Shown here one piece after another: positions 24,946-37,415 of a DNA stretch of 64,000 bases. Under the pieces are notes generated by a model, which worked only from the letters and a program-made list of their open reading frames with translations, ran no database searches and was not told the DNA's origin. Position 1 is the stretch's first letter; every line of letters starts with the position of its first letter. The translations under genes and the position numbers were made by a program. This DNA is from Gnetum montanum (Eukaryota > Streptophyta > Gnetopsida > Gnetales > Gnetaceae), in NCBI GenBank assembly GCA_015680685.1, contig MNCI01014774.1, forward strand, positions 1,039,263 through 1,103,262, written 5' to 3'.

Positions 24946-26274
24946 GTATTGCTAAGCGGTCAGTTTTCGTTACAATGGGTATTGTAATAGTCTTCCTTGT
25001 TATCTGGCTCTTGCCATTGCATGGTTGTCCTTGGATTTTACATTCGTTTTCACTTCATAAACTCGACAATGAGTCCACATCATCCACCCATTCACCATTC
25101 CATGGTTTTCCTCTTGTTGCAAACATGGAACCCCTTCACTTAAAAACATTTTAATCAATGTGTGACTTGTGTAGTTCCCCAAATGACAGATGACCCAATG
25201 GTTTGAATCGGGTGTGACTTCAAGAGGAATGCTTTATTCGTTTTTCTGTTTTGTTCCCTGGGTTGTTGGTATGTCCTTATGGATTTCCTACCACTCCAAG
25301 TCTCTCTCCACGAAAGCTTCTGGGTAGTTCGACCTTGCATGGTGTGGTCCTCACTGAAAAATTCAAAAAAAAACCAATAAACTGAGGATTCAAAGCACAC
25401 CCCTTGGTCGAATGCATGCACACATGCATGGGTCTTCGCATGGTGTGGTTCCCCCGAACAAGAGAAAAGAAAAACCAAACATGGGGGAATTCAAAGCACA
25501 CCCCTTAGACCACCTCTCATGAGCCACATGCACTAGTTATGGGACTTCCTTAGTCCCCTCTAAGTTTGTCTCGTTTCCATTCCTTCTTCTCACGTTTCCT
25601 AGAGTGGTGGTTCTCTATGGGGTCATTCTTGCTTCCTTGGGGGCTAGTCGAGACTTCATCTATCGCTGCGATGTCACTGATTACGAATGGTTTTGGGTCT
25701 GACCTCAGGAAAGGTTCTACCAGGTCACTTAACCATGGTCACACACGGAGTTTCATGTGGCTGACCTTGGAATTTCCATTCTCTTCTCTCCCTCTCTTAC
25801 CACTTCTCTCCGTACTCACCTCACTGCTCTTTTTATGTTTTGTGTGTTCGTCGTGTTTTCTGTAGGTCTCTTATGCCTTGGTGGGTTCTCTTGCTTTGGA
25901 GTCTTCACTGGTCAACACCAATTCTTAGCACCCGAGCCCATGGACCCTGGTGTTAAGGGTATTAGGGGCTACAAAGGTTGTTGCCTGCTATGGGGAGGAC
26001 CCACCTGCATATTCCTGGTTTCGCTTGTTAAGCCTCCCATCCTTTGGATTCCTTGGTTGATTGTTTTCAGTGCCCCATCGTTCGATTTCTTCCTCGCAGA
26101 GTTCTTTTTAACCCCCGTTCTCCAATTTTGTCTCTTTTTCATGCTCCATTCCCTTCCTCATGTCCTCAACCATGATCGGGCCTCTCTCGCGCTTTAACTA
26201 CCTCAATTTGGGTTTTCAAATTCATCATTTCGGGTGTTTTATGGGTTGGTCAACCCTGGTCCACGGGTGAACAG

Positions 26275-26327
26275 TGCTGCGTATACGCAGCCCCGTCGAC
26301 GCAATGCCCAACCCCTATATATACACC
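26275..26327 (+). promoter_or_regulatory. Promoter-like module upstream of ORF2
   Basis: The palindrome TGCGTATACGCA and then CGTCGACG are followed by TATATATA at 26316-26323. This is the same palindromes-then-TATA order as in the U3 of the LTR at 29735. It lies about 370 bp before the ORF2 start. It could be an internal promoter or a fragment of an older LTR. Confidence 0.4.
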
Positions 26328-26482
26328 CGCTCTACCTTCATTTTTCATCATTTGGCATTCAAATTGAGGGGAGTTTTTACCATTTTTTTGCCTAACCCTT
26401 CCCAACGTACCTACATTCCTCACGTGTCTGCATCAACCTGTCCTTGCCCTTTTTACGCAATTGGAGGTATGCTCTCAGTCGT

Positions 26483-26500
26483 GGGGGGGGGGGGGGGGGG
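26483..26500 (+). repeat. G18 homopolymer at a polypurine-tract-like site
   Basis: Eighteen consecutive G follow TCAGTCGT, where elements 2 and 3 have AGTC(A/G)TGGGGGAGGGG. Confidence 0.9.
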
Positions 26501-26691
26501 TGGTGCCTTTGTGTAATTAATTAATTAATTATTAATTATGAAAACTTTAGCCCTAACCCCTAAATTAACACTCTGAGAGACTTAACGGTGTGCCTGTGCC
26601 ATTAACATAACTTGGTCAAACTGAGAAAGTATATACAGACCATCTTAAGCTACTTATGAACGGTCTAACGGGCGGTTATGTTTGATTGTAG

Positions 26692-29542
26692 ATGGCACCC
26701 AAACCGAGGCACCCAAGGGACAAAGGACCATCTCAACTAAGGGACAAGCACCCACGCATGGGAAGGGGACAAGGTGTGCAACCGCCAGAGTATGCGGAGG
26801 GCTCTCATGCAACCAGGCCCTTCCGCGAAATACCTGACGTGGAATCTGTTCACCAGATTCCTGAAGAGGAGATTCCCAGTGAGAAATCACTAGGGGATGA
26901 GACTCCTAGGATAGCACCATAGCTTGAGGTCACCCTGACCCAAACCTACCTTGATGCTATCACGCCACGCGAGGTGCAGCGGATGGTCCTCCAAGAGCTA
27001 AATTTTGGACCATTCATCAAGAACACGCGAGAAGATGTGAGGCTCCAGTTGCAGAACTCTCTGATGTGGTTAATCATCACAACCAGTGGTGAATGATACT
27101 TAGGAGAAACTTATCTCATCTGGACGAATTAGCAACTAGGATCTAGTGTAAGAATCAACGACATTTATGTCTCTTACTCTTTGGAAGCAATAGCTCAAGC
27201 TTTGGGGTTGCCTGAAACTGGGGCAGATGTAGAAATTCCAAAACAGGTCGATCCAGAGGTAAAGGCTCAATGGATCAGACGATGGTATGGGGTAGAGTGT
27301 AAGGAATTCAGATCCTTGACCACGGCGGAGAGAGTATACTCAAAGATCGCTTCTTACCATTTGAATCCAATGGTAAGACCTAGTAAAATCACTACCTTCT
27401 TTGCTTGTGCGTGTGCCACCTTGAGTGGGAAATTTCCCATGAGTCTTCCATAGCTGTTGTTTTTGGAGATTGAAAAGAGGCTCGCTGAGAATGAACGTGG
27501 AAGACGAGCTCTCTTCTTTCCTTGCCTAATTCGAAAGTTGTGCAAATGAGTAGGGATAGCACGATATTCTAATGACATAATCCAATGTACCCCAATTGCC
27601 TTGTGGCGAGAGATGATGAAAGACAAAACTCTTGCCATCACACAGATAGAGGAAGAGTAGCAACCACCTCCACCACCTGCACAAACAACGTAGTTGGGCT
27701 CACAAACCATGGGAGAATACATTCGTGAGATCTGGGAAATGCTCTTGAGCCAGTAAGAGCAATCCAGCATGACTGGTGGAGGAGAAGACCCTTTGGTCTA
27801 TCGCCCTGCCATGAGCCACTTGGAGCAAGTGGCTCAATCAGTTAGCTTGCTTGAAAGGGTAGGGCCAATATTTTCTGCCACCCGAGCACCAATTCCAACT
27901 AGAACAGACCAAGCATCCGAGATGTATCAACTGTAACCCAACAGTTATTCCCTGAAATCTCAGGGAATGCTGCTACTTTCTCGGTACGCTTGGAAGATGG
28001 TGAGGAGGCAACAGTCTTGGTGATGCAGCACCAGGGATAGGAAGTTGCAGCCGAAGTGGTTGCTGATACAATTGTTACAGTTCTCAATGCACCAATAGCA
28101 CCTGTACCAAACATTCACGGGCTGCAAGATGTACAGGTGTCTGCTGGAACTTCACGTAGCAAGATTGATGTAGCCCAACATGAAGAATTGTTGGACCGAC
28201 TGGTGGGAACCGGGCAATCGCCTTTGGATGTCTTCAACCTTCCAGACAACATCACTGTGACCCAGTTAGAGCTGCTCTCGGCAAGAGGCAAGAGCCTCAT
28301 TTTGGAAGGGCAACTAGAAACTGCTTAAGTCGCTTGTCAGCACTTGGCAACGGAGGTAGCCTAATTAAGAGCCTAGCTTGCCGATCTAGCCATCCTCAAC
28401 CATGAAATCACCAGAGATGAAGCTTTTCAACAGCTTCATCTTAAGCTTCAGGTTGTTGAGGATGTAAGGGAGACGGTGATCCTCGACAAGTCCATAGTAG
28501 ACGTCAAAGCATATCACTTAGAGAAGACCTTGGTGGAGGTTCACTAGGAGAACATGCAGTTGACCATAGAAGTTCATTGCCTGCGCAATGTTGGTGCAGA
28601 GAACAAACACATGAAAGATTTCATCCACCAATAGTAGGAGGAGCTAGCCAGGGTGAAAGCTGACATAAGAAGTTTGGCGGCTAAAAATCGGAATCTGTCA
28701 ATGGAGGAGGTTCGGGCATTGTGATAGAAGTTTGCAATCGAAATTATTGCTTGGAAGAATGAGGCCCTAAAATTTGAAAAAGTTAAAACTCATTACAGGG
28801 ACCAAGTGGGATTGCAGAAGGAGGTAAACGAGAAGCACATTCAAGTCGCTAAAGCCAAGATGAACTAAGCGCTCCAACAGCTTCGAGAGGGAGGCGATGT
28901 ATGGCCATCTATCTTTGATGGGTTGAACGCCTACAATAAAGCGAAAATCTGCCTAAAGGAGCTGCAAATTGAAGAAATGACAGAATACATGGAGTTGGCC
29001 AACCTTCAGTATGCAAACCTAGCTATGCTCATAGCTGGGAGACCGCGGTCAGAATTAGAAAAATAAGTGGCCACCTCGTATTCTCTATACGAGGGTGAGT
29101 TCCAGGCACACAAGGCAACAAAAAAAAAGCTAGCAACAGCAAACGTAAAACTCAAGGTTCTCTGCACAAGCTTTGAAGGCCAATGTACAGTCAAAGAGGA
29201 CTTGGCCCAAAGAATGAATGACTACTAGTAGCTGCAGGCATCAATCCGAGCTTTTGACATCGAATGAAAGCAGTTTGCAGCCTGGTTTGTCAACTTAAAA
29301 GAACTCATTCCTGCGTTGCCTTGCCCTTGGGAAGTTCCAGTTCTAGCACACATTGGAGAAGCTGCTTGGACCATGAACGACCCCAGAAGCAAAGAAGAAA
29401 AAATGAGGGCTCTCTTGGAGGCTTTCCAGCTGCCTCCAGAAGTTGCAGTTGCCACGGGGTTATTGACGTCCATGTCGCCATCAATGCATGGACCAGAGGC
29501 TAGAGAGGGTCCATTAGAACCACTGCCCCTAGGGACGGTGTG
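26692..29542 (+). pseudogene. ORF2: 3' ORF with plant-transposon-protein-like domain and coiled coil
   Basis: It begins MAPKPRHPRDKG, directly after TTGATTGTAG (a 3' splice-site-like sequence), and ends EPLPLGTV. The middle (27181-27540) is like the putative plant transposon protein domain found in Athila-type elements: AIAQALGLPE, WIRRWYGVECKEF, ASYHLNPM, FFACACATLSGKFP and FFPCLIRKLCK. The rest (28330-29230) is Lys/Glu/Gln-rich heptad-like sequence, probably coiled coil. About 20 in-frame stops show that it is dead; most restore to Gln or Arg by one C-to-T change. In position it corresponds to the env-like ORF of Athila, but I see no clear signal peptide or fusion segment. Confidence 0.7.
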
Positions 29543-29718
29543 ATCTTCTCCAGCAATTTTGTGCATCATCCTACACAGCCATTTTTGTAATTTGTCCTCC
29601 TCTGTAACTCGGGCATTTGGTAAATTCATGTTGTGTCATGTGTGTGTTTAAGTTATGTGTGTTGTAAATAAGAATCCATACCTTCCAAATTGTAAAGTGA
29701 CTCAAGGACGAGTTTTTG

Positions 29719-29734
29719 CTCAGTCATGGGGGTA
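29719..29734 (+). promoter_or_regulatory. Polypurine tract
   Basis: CTCAGTCATGGGGGTA immediately before the LTR is the plus-strand primer site, conserved in all copies in the window. Confidence 0.85.
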
Positions 29735-30637
29735 TGATGAAGTGTTATTAAGTCAATGCATCAACTAGGCTGCGTATACGAGGCCGCATCGATGCGGGCC
29801 CGTCGAGGTAGCCTCCCTGCGTCGACGTGGCCCCATTTACGCAGCCACCTTTCTTGGCCTATAAATAAGAGGGCCTTCCACCTCATTTAGGCATCTTTTT
29901 GAGTAGTTATAGAGAAGCTCTTGCAATTTGTTCCCATAGGAGATAGAATATTTTCCAAGTGCCTGCAGTAGGTGTAAGAAAAGTGATCAGCTCTTTATTC
30001 GAGCGTTGATGTATTTGAGCCCATTGTCATGACGACAATAAAGACGAACTATTCAAGCAATCCTTGCAACATTTGGACTTAGTTATTTTATGCAATTAAT
30101 AGTTTAATATGTTTATGCTTTATTAGTTACTTGTTAATTACTTATGTTTTCGTTATTATAATTTCAATCGTTATTGTTTATTCGTAGTTCGTTAAAGCCA
30201 TAAGTATGACCATCTCGAACGTAATCCAAACACTTGGTAAGCCCAGTGACGCTTAACGTTTGGTAACCCAGTAGTGTTAGGAGATGCTCAGAGCATGCTC
30301 GGAAGATGGGACCAGATACTTATGCTAGGAATAGTTAGAATATAAACTAGAATGATTAGATATTAGATAATAGTTTATTCCTTAATTTCCATACCTCAAT
30401 TAGTTGTCGAAAAGATAATTAAAAAGATATAAAAATCATTAGCCTTAGTCTCACTTAACCATCGTAAATAGCACCTCACAAGTGAGATTAGGATGATAAT
30501 GACCGTTCTAACCCAAGGTTTCATTGGTTAGAAGTCTGGTGTATGTTAAGTGCTTACAGTCTACGGATTTCGACTGAGTCGCCCATGAACACTCATGATT
30601 TGTATGATTGGGCGTAGGGGTACCTAGCCGCTCATCA
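29735..30637 (+). repeat. LTR, GTATAC/GTCGAC-palindrome subfamily
   Basis: It runs from TGATGAAG to CGCTCATCA. U3 carries the palindromes GCGTATACG, GCATCGATGC, GGGCCC and GCGTCGACG, then CTATAAATAAGAGGG at about 29860. R/U5 resembles the other LTRs of the family (TAGAATATTTTCCA, TCTTTATTCGAGC, GGGGTACCT). It is the 3' LTR of the pol-ORF2 part. No intact 5' partner is present. Confidence 0.85.
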
Positions 30638-31561
30638 AGGGGTGTTAAACCCCAAAAAGAGAATTTTATTAATTAAATGAGATTAAGTACATGATCAAAA
30701 TTTGAACTTATTGATGGTTAAATAGGGAGAAGAATAATGTCAAATGCAGATGTTGAGGGAAAACATCTTGATACATAATCCTTCACAGGGTGTGGGAGTA
30801 CATTCCAAAGAGCAACCTCATGCTAGGAATCAATAAGAACTATGAGTTAATAAGACCAGGGGAACAACAAAGAGCTAAAAATGCTCAAAATTATGATGAG
30901 ACACTTTGATGTAGTAAATCGAGATGGGGAAGAGTGCACGAATTGGTGTATCTGCTCCAAGGCTGCAAACAATAAAACAACTGATTAGTATTCAACTTTA
31001 ACTTAGAAGTGTGAGATATAATTTGGAAATGCACAAGGCGAAGAATTTGAAATTTTTCCATAATAGTTAAATGGTTAGAGTTAGACGAATCAGTGTTCTA
31101 GAAAAGAGTAGTGCATTTGCGCTTCCATATATAGTAAAGAATGAGGGGCCTAATAACTTCCCAAAGAAACTAAAGGTTAGCAAAGGGGGTGGCTAGAAAG
31201 CTGAACAAAATATCCTCATAGGAAAACTTGCACAAAGGAAAAACTTTAGAAATCCACTCCCATGAAGACTGAGCGAAGGAACAATGCCAAAAAATGTGGA
31301 CAAAATCAGCAGGACCTCCATAGAGAGGGCAATTAGGGTTTGGAATCCCAAGGTATTCACAATGTTTACTAATAGGTAGGCCTTGATGAAGGAGGCACCA
31401 AAGAAATTGTTTAATTTTTGGAAGAGTTGGAAAGCTCCAAACTCATGAGAAGAGGAAGAGGCAAAACTATTTAGACTCTTCTTTGTGCCATGATCTATTA
31501 CAGTGATTAACAATCATAGAGGAATCATGCAACAACTGAAAGGGCACATGTGGTTTATAGG
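30638..31561 (-). pseudogene. L1-type LINE, 3' part with zinc-binding RT region
   Basis: On the minus strand the region around 31200-31490 encodes a zf-RVT-like domain: LPTLPKIKQFLWCLL, then the Cys/His segment IPNCPLYGGPADFVHIFWHC, then SWEWISKVFPLC. It continues downstream to a LINE-like end near 30640. It is interrupted at 31561/31562 by element 2 and resumes at 38285 (shared ATAGG). Confidence 0.75.
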
Positions 31562-32422
31562 TGATGAGTCATGAATTTGCTGACAGCCGCGATATCGCAT
31601 CCACGGTATCACAGCTGACGCGATATTGCATACACGATATTGCAGCCCAACCCGCGATATCGCATACGCGATATCGTAGCCTGCCTCAATTTCTATAAAT
31701 AAGAGGTGGCTTTCCCAGTTTTAGGCACTTAGATTTAGACCCTTAGCTAGACTCTTGCAGTTTTATCATTCCAGAGTTAGAATATTTCCCAGTGTATGCT
31801 CGCAGTGCGGTGATTGTAATTGTACAACATCCTTATGTGAGTGTGACGTACTTGGACATGCACATGACCGGAAATAAAGATTGAGATTACTTCATCATTG
31901 CAACATTCACTTAGCTTAATTATTTAATTAATTATTATTTACTGCTTTCCTAGTTAATCTCTTCTCACCCTTATCTCCTGTTAAAATGTAGAATGAGTAC
32001 GACTTGATTACAAGCACTTAAGTGTAACTACTTGGTAATCCAGTAGCGTACCTAGGATCTACGCTTGGTAATCCTAGTGGTAGTCGTGCACGAAGTCCAA
32101 GGGGTGTATGGATAATCAAGGAATGGATGCTCATCGCACTTAGGCTAGCTAGATTCCTTCTCACCCTTCTCTCCTAGCTTAGTTAATATTACTTTCCATT
32201 TCCTTCAGGAGTAGCATTAGATTAGAAACCCATCATACACCTCACTCTAGACTAAACCATACGTGACAAAGCTAATACTATTCCAGGTGAGAAGATAGCG
32301 AACTATGACCTAAGGCTAACTGTCTAGATGCCACAACTAGTCCGTCTATGGAGTTTGACCGGATCGCACATGTAACTCTCGTATTCGTATGGTTGAGTGT
32401 AGGGGTACCTCGCCACTCATCA
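31562..32422 (+). repeat. 5' LTR of element 2
   Basis: TGATGAG to CTCATCA, 861 bp. U3 has about five GATATC/GATATT palindromes (31590-31680), then TATAAATAAGAGG at 31694. U5 has two imperfect TTGGTAATCC-type repeats (about 32031-32080). Confidence 0.95.
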
Positions 32423-32423
32423 T

Positions 32424-32441
32424 TGGCACCATTGCCGGGGA
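32424..32441 (+). promoter_or_regulatory. Primer-binding site of element 2
   Basis: TGGCACCATTGCCGGGGA: two G-to-A changes from the tRNA-Asp-complementary sequence. Confidence 0.85.
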
Positions 32442-32563
32442 CGGTGCTAGTTATCTAGATTAGTTATATCATACAAGGTCACTGTACAGGAATTAACAAT
32501 ATATCTTTTAGAAAGAAATAATTATAAAAAGTCACATATAAATTTACACACAATCGCACAACC

Positions 32564-34848
32564 ATGCCTCTCCTATAGGACTACGGTAATGCCATATCCA
32601 ATGAGGAAATTCATTGAAGAACCAACAAAATTGATGATGAAGATGAAGTCTGGAGTACTCAACCTTATGCAGGAGTCCCCTACATTTATGAACACCCCAA
32701 CGATACACAAAGACTCTCGTCATCCAACTTTGACACCTCTAGTGAGGATGAGACATCTTATAGAACGAGGAGGCTCGAAAGGCCTAGGACCTTCTCAATA
32801 ACTAACAAGAACTTACTTGGGGATGATTGGAAGACTTACAAAAGTCATAATGAGTTTTACAGTTCCTTCTCTTCCTCTACTCCTTCAACGTTAGATTGTG
32901 ACATGAATGACTATCTTTCAAGGGGTCAGCGTAGAACTAAAAATTGAGCTCACAAAGAAAATCAAGAAAGCCAACATAAATGAAGGCAACATCATCCTAA
33001 CTCACAAACTCACAACCTACTTAGTGATGATGAACCCCTGCTAGCCACTAAGAGCCTAACGCCAATACAAGAGGCTATTCGAATCTCCCATAGGCATCGT
33101 AAAGAGAGTCGCATACCCAGGCTCAATTTAAACAACTTTTCTACTTTCTCAGGAGGCTATGACTTAGATCTGCATGAACATTTACAAGCCTTCTATGATG
33201 CCTACACATGGAAAAACATTGATAACAGTTGGCAAAAACTTAAGCTCTTTCCTATGACACTCGTTGTCCAAGCAAAAGTATGGTATAGATCGTTAAAACC
33301 AAATTCAATACGAAGTTGGCCAACAATGGTAGAACTCTTTAGCGAAAGATATCAAACCTACACAAGAGTGTCAGCCTTGAGGAAACAAATTCAAAGGTGG
33401 AAACAATCACAACATGAACCCTTGGACATGGCCTTAGAAAGATATTATGCACTGTTAAACAACTGTCTAGGCCATGAGTTCTCTAAGGAAAGGCTAATGT
33501 ACCATATCATTGATGGGCTTTGTGATGAAACAAGAGAGACCCTAGGAATGTATGCCCAAGGTCAACTATACGAACTACGGATCCATCAAGTCCTAGAGCT
33601 TATCAAGTAGGTAGAAAAAGAAGAAGGAGAAATGGCTAGATGGGAGAGTGTTGAAAAACATCAATGGGACTAGAATCTCAACCTAACAAAGGTCCATAAT
33701 CACAAAAAGGAGAAATCAACCTACCACAAGGAAAAAGAACCATCTTTGCCGGTACAACAATCATTAGAGGAAGTTGAGGCAAAGATCAATTAGATGTTGG
33801 AATGGATGTATAAAAAGTGTGGAGAATTTATTGATATCATTGGAGATAGAGTTTTGACAAGCCGTGAAACAGGACAAAATATCATTAGAAAATTGGAAAG
33901 AAGGGATAAGGAAAATAAGAGCTCAACTGCTGATCATACATATGGATGCAACATTTGCCTGTACGATCACCCTAAGGGTCAATGCCCAATCTTGTTTCAT
34001 CTATATGAACATTGGAGAAGCACGTTACACTCAGAGTTCGTATAGAGATACTGTGTTCGATCATAGTGGCAACAATCCCAGTTGTGGGGGAAGCCATCCC
34101 TAAACTGGAGACACCCTTTGTATCCTCCAAATCCAAATGCTTATCTTGTTCAACATCCTATTTCTCCAATTAGGTCAACATACTCTATCTCATTGCATTA
34201 TCATTCTCCTCAATACTTTCAGCCCATGTCCTCAACACAACCACCACCTTGTGTACCACACACTTCCCCTAATTTTCAACATTCTCATCCTTTCTCTCCT
34301 TCTACATCGCCACCAACTGTTCCGAAGGTATCTACACCATAACAGCAACCCACAAACGCTACTTGTGCTACTACTACCAATAGTAATGAGAGGCCCCTCA
34401 ACATCCAAAGCGTCCCTTCTTTAAACATGACTGTAAGAAGGGACAACATAATTTCAAGGCCACTGCATCCTCCAACTCAAGTCCAACATTGTGGTGCACC
34501 CTTATCTTTGAACCCAACGCCTCGTGTTATTTCATCAGGGCCACCAACTAACACTCCAACAACCATACAACCCAATGAACACAGTCATGGGAGGCAACAT
34601 CTCGATCCTTGCATACCATCTAATGGTCCTAAATATCATAGTGGGTCAACTCATTATCTGGGAACTACATCATATAAATTGCCTCACTATGCTTACTACA
34701 ATCAGGTGTGTGAAACCCGATGGGGTAAATATGGCCAAGTTCCAATATTTCCAACATGCAAGGATCCCCATCATGATTTATTAATCCTTGCCATCCTCAA
34801 CCATTTAGCTATGAGGGATATCCCCCATTCAAATAACAAACAGGATTA
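32564..34848 (+). pseudogene. gag pseudogene of element 2
   Basis: MPLL start, a gag core with LNLNNFSTFSGGYDLDL (near 33120) and KLFPMTLVVQAKVWYRSLK (near 33240), a CNICLYDHPKGQC zinc knuckle (33950-33990), then a Pro/Gln/His-rich tail ending near the G-run site at 34810. It lacks the protease found in element 4. About eight stops interrupt it, the longest open part being 118 residues (33254-33610). Confidence 0.88.
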
Positions 34849-36464
34849 ATTACCATTTTTTATTTTCTTTAATTTTACAACTTTTTGTTTTCCAGTTTTT
34901 TATTTTTCAATTTTTCAATTTTTCAAATTCTTGTTTTATCTTTTTGTCTTTTTGTCTTTTTACATTTTTACAAGTAATCTCATCTATGAATAAAACACTC
35001 ATGTGGATCATTGGTTGAGGTGTGTTCTATGTTTTGGTGTTTCGAGTGGTCAATTATGTGGATAGTGAGCCCATTACACCCACTCATCCATTTTACAAAT
35101 AAGAGGTTCTATTTGAGGGTATGGTGATATTTTTGACATTTTTAAAACTTAAAATTAATTTTGTGTTCATTGTACCCAGAATGAAGAAGGATGGACCAAG
35201 AGGGAATGATTAGGGTGTGACATCAAGGGAACTTGTGGATTCTCTTTGTTGATGTTTGTGAGAGTTATCATGCAACGTGGTTGTACTAAGATCCTTGTAG
35301 ATCTAATGAAACATGGGAGTAAGAGTAATCAAAATGGCACTAAAAAATCCAATGCTATTCTAGGGGGTCCCACTGGAAAGACATGCACCCATGCTTGAAG
35401 GTTGGCGGCTTCTCTGGATTTAGTTTTCAAAAAAAAGAAAGAAGAAAAAAAATGAAAAGAAAAGTGCCACAAAACAAAAATCACTCCTCCCTTGAATAAA
35501 ACGCCAAGTGATCGTATGCCTTGTTGTTATGGTACTCTCATAGTTTCTCATCATGGGATGAAATAATGTGATGTCACTGCTTAGAGGAATGGACTTGGTC
35601 TTGATCTTGGAATGATAGGTTAATGACACCTTAATCATGCTTTACACGTAGGATTCACTATGCCCTGGGTCAGTTACCTTATGTCCCAATCTCTATGATC
35701 CTTTCTCTAGTTTGTCTCATCTCACTGTTCATGTAATTGTAGCTCGTGTCATGTGTAACATAGAATTCTTACCTCATTCAGTGATAATTACATGTGTGTG
35801 TTTTGTGGAATCAGTGTGGATTACATTTAACCCTTCTAGTGCCCACAGACACTTTAAGTGTGGTTACACAAGGGCATTATAGGTTAGAACCCGCTTTGGG
35901 GAGGACCCACTTGTGTAATCTTTTGTAATCTTTTCTTATGATACAGCTCACACACATCCTTTCTTACCCTCAGCCTATTTTTCATAACATTCTTTCCCTA
36001 TTATCATTATCCCTCCAAATCAACGTTCCTATGAACCATCACATAGCCTTTTTCTTCCATCCGAGGTCCTTATTGATAAATACCACACCATCATAATTTT
36101 CGTGCTTTCAAAACTAGTTGAATTNTAGTGTTCAGCTTAGTCATGGGGGAGGGGCACATGCCGAATAGTGCATAAATTTTTTGAAATTCATCATCGCCCG
36201 AAGGACATCTTTAAGGGTAATTAGTTTTAAAATTAAGAATAAAATGTGTCAAAAACAATTTCAACCCCTTAGCTATACTAGAAAATTAAATTTGGAAACC
36301 ACCTAAGCAAAGAGGACTCAACATTATAATCTTTCAGGGACATGTTCTTCCAATAATTAACATCACATGGAAATGGAAATAAAGTAAATCTATTAAGGCA
36401 AGCAGTAAGGTATAACCTAACTTTGGTAACAACCTTACTAATGATTAACCCCATGTGATTGCAG
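34849..36464 (+). other. Non-coding spacer of element 2
   Basis: A T-rich tract, then sequence closely matching the spacer of element 3. It includes GTAATCTCATCTA, the GCTTTGGGGAGGACCCACTT block (35893-35912) and a G-run site TCATGGGGGAGGGGCA (36141-36156). One N at 36125. No gene seen. Confidence 0.75.
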
Positions 36465-37232
36465 ATGGCCCCGAAACGTAGACAACAAGAAGGTCCTACT
36501 CAAGGTGTGATCAAATGACCTAGGAGAGTTGAAGGATAAGTTCCTGCTGAACAACTTGCAGAGTAGGAGGAACAATCATTTAGTATCTACCAAGAAGAAC
36601 CTGCTACTGTATAATCAAGGCAGGTGGAAAGAGGAGCTGCTGCAGTGTCTGAATAGGGACGATATCTCACGTTGCCCCAGGATTGTGTTTAGACCATCCA
36701 TGAAAGGTCCATATTCACTGTAATGATCATGGAATCAAACTTTGGACCTTTTGCAGAATTTGCTCCAGAGACCGTTAGGGATTACCTCAAGAGGTCCCTA
36801 TTATGGCCTACCCTCTCTGAAAGCGATGCCTGGTACTTAGGGGAAAAGTACCAATTTTGGCACAATAAAGAAGAAGGCACCACAGTTAACAATTGTGGTA
36901 TGACTGTTGATTTCTCTATTCAAGCCATTTCAAAAGAATTAAACCTTTCGAATACAGGGCCAAAGGTTGCTCAAAACCAGTTGGACACTTTCAAAATCAA
37001 AAAACTTAATAAACTATTGATATAGAATAAAAGGGTGGCAAAAGAAAAAGAGAAGGTTGACTGGGGTGCCTCTATGGCATAAGCGCAAACTTACGCGCAT
37101 GCCAAGGCACTCAAGGCCTTACAAGAGAAGAAACTCTAGGCCAAACTTCGATGCTATCAAATTCCAAGGCCTGGAGCACAAGAAAACGGAAAGAAACCCA
37201 TGAAGGAGCCACTGCCACTAGGAACTACATGA
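36465..37232 (+). pseudogene. Shrunken ORF2 of element 2
   Basis: The ATG follows GTGATTGCAG (splice-acceptor-like) directly. It reads MAPKRRQQEGPTQG, breaks frame, then gives an open segment at 36723-37025 (NFGPFAEFAPETVRDYL, KYQFWHNKEEGT, FSIQAISKELNLSNTGPK), a Lys/Glu/Ala-rich helix and the C-terminus EPLPLGTT. Both ends match the 2.85-kb ORF2 at 26692, so it is an internal deletion derivative. Confidence 0.75.
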
Positions 37233-37415
37233 GTTCCATCCAATTTTGTAATCATAGGATTTTCTTTTGTGTTGTATCTCAATTTTTTTTTGACTCCACA
37301 CTGTGGCATGAATCCATTCTAGCTAGCCAATAATCCCATACCTATCCACTGTGTAATCAATGGACGTTGTTCTCACTTTAACTCGAGGATGAGTTTTCAT
37401 GCAGTTGTGGGGGTA

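Larger units (their letters stand above)
24946..26691 (+). other. Non-coding spacer between pol and ORF2
   Basis: No credible coding sequence; short ORFs here are chance. It holds a duplicated block with GCATGGTGTGGT and ATTCAAAGCACACCCCTT (about 25336-25405 and 25435-25507), also present once in element 4 (50985-51120, minus). The GGGGAGGACCCAC block (25992-26004) is shared with elements 2-4, and a G18 run lies at 26483-26500. Confidence 0.7.
18095..30637 (+). mobile_element. Composite decayed Athila-like Ty3/gypsy region (two related elements fused)
   Basis: It begins with an LTR of the GATATC subfamily and a tRNA-Asp-type PBS and has a gag-protease pseudogene. At about 22560 it switches to an inverted scrap of another LTR subtype, then a plus-strand RT/RNase H/integrase part, a pyrimidine-rich spacer, a long ORF2 and an LTR of the second subtype. 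The two LTRs are not a pair and no matching target duplication was seen (ACCAT before 18095, AGGGG after 30637). This is therefore a recombinant or nested product, not one element. Confidence 0.75.

Noticed and set aside
25566-26516. Frames of 80-146 codons rich in Phe, Leu and Ser
   Set aside because: They arise from the pyrimidine-rich spacer; no conservation of frame in the related elements.
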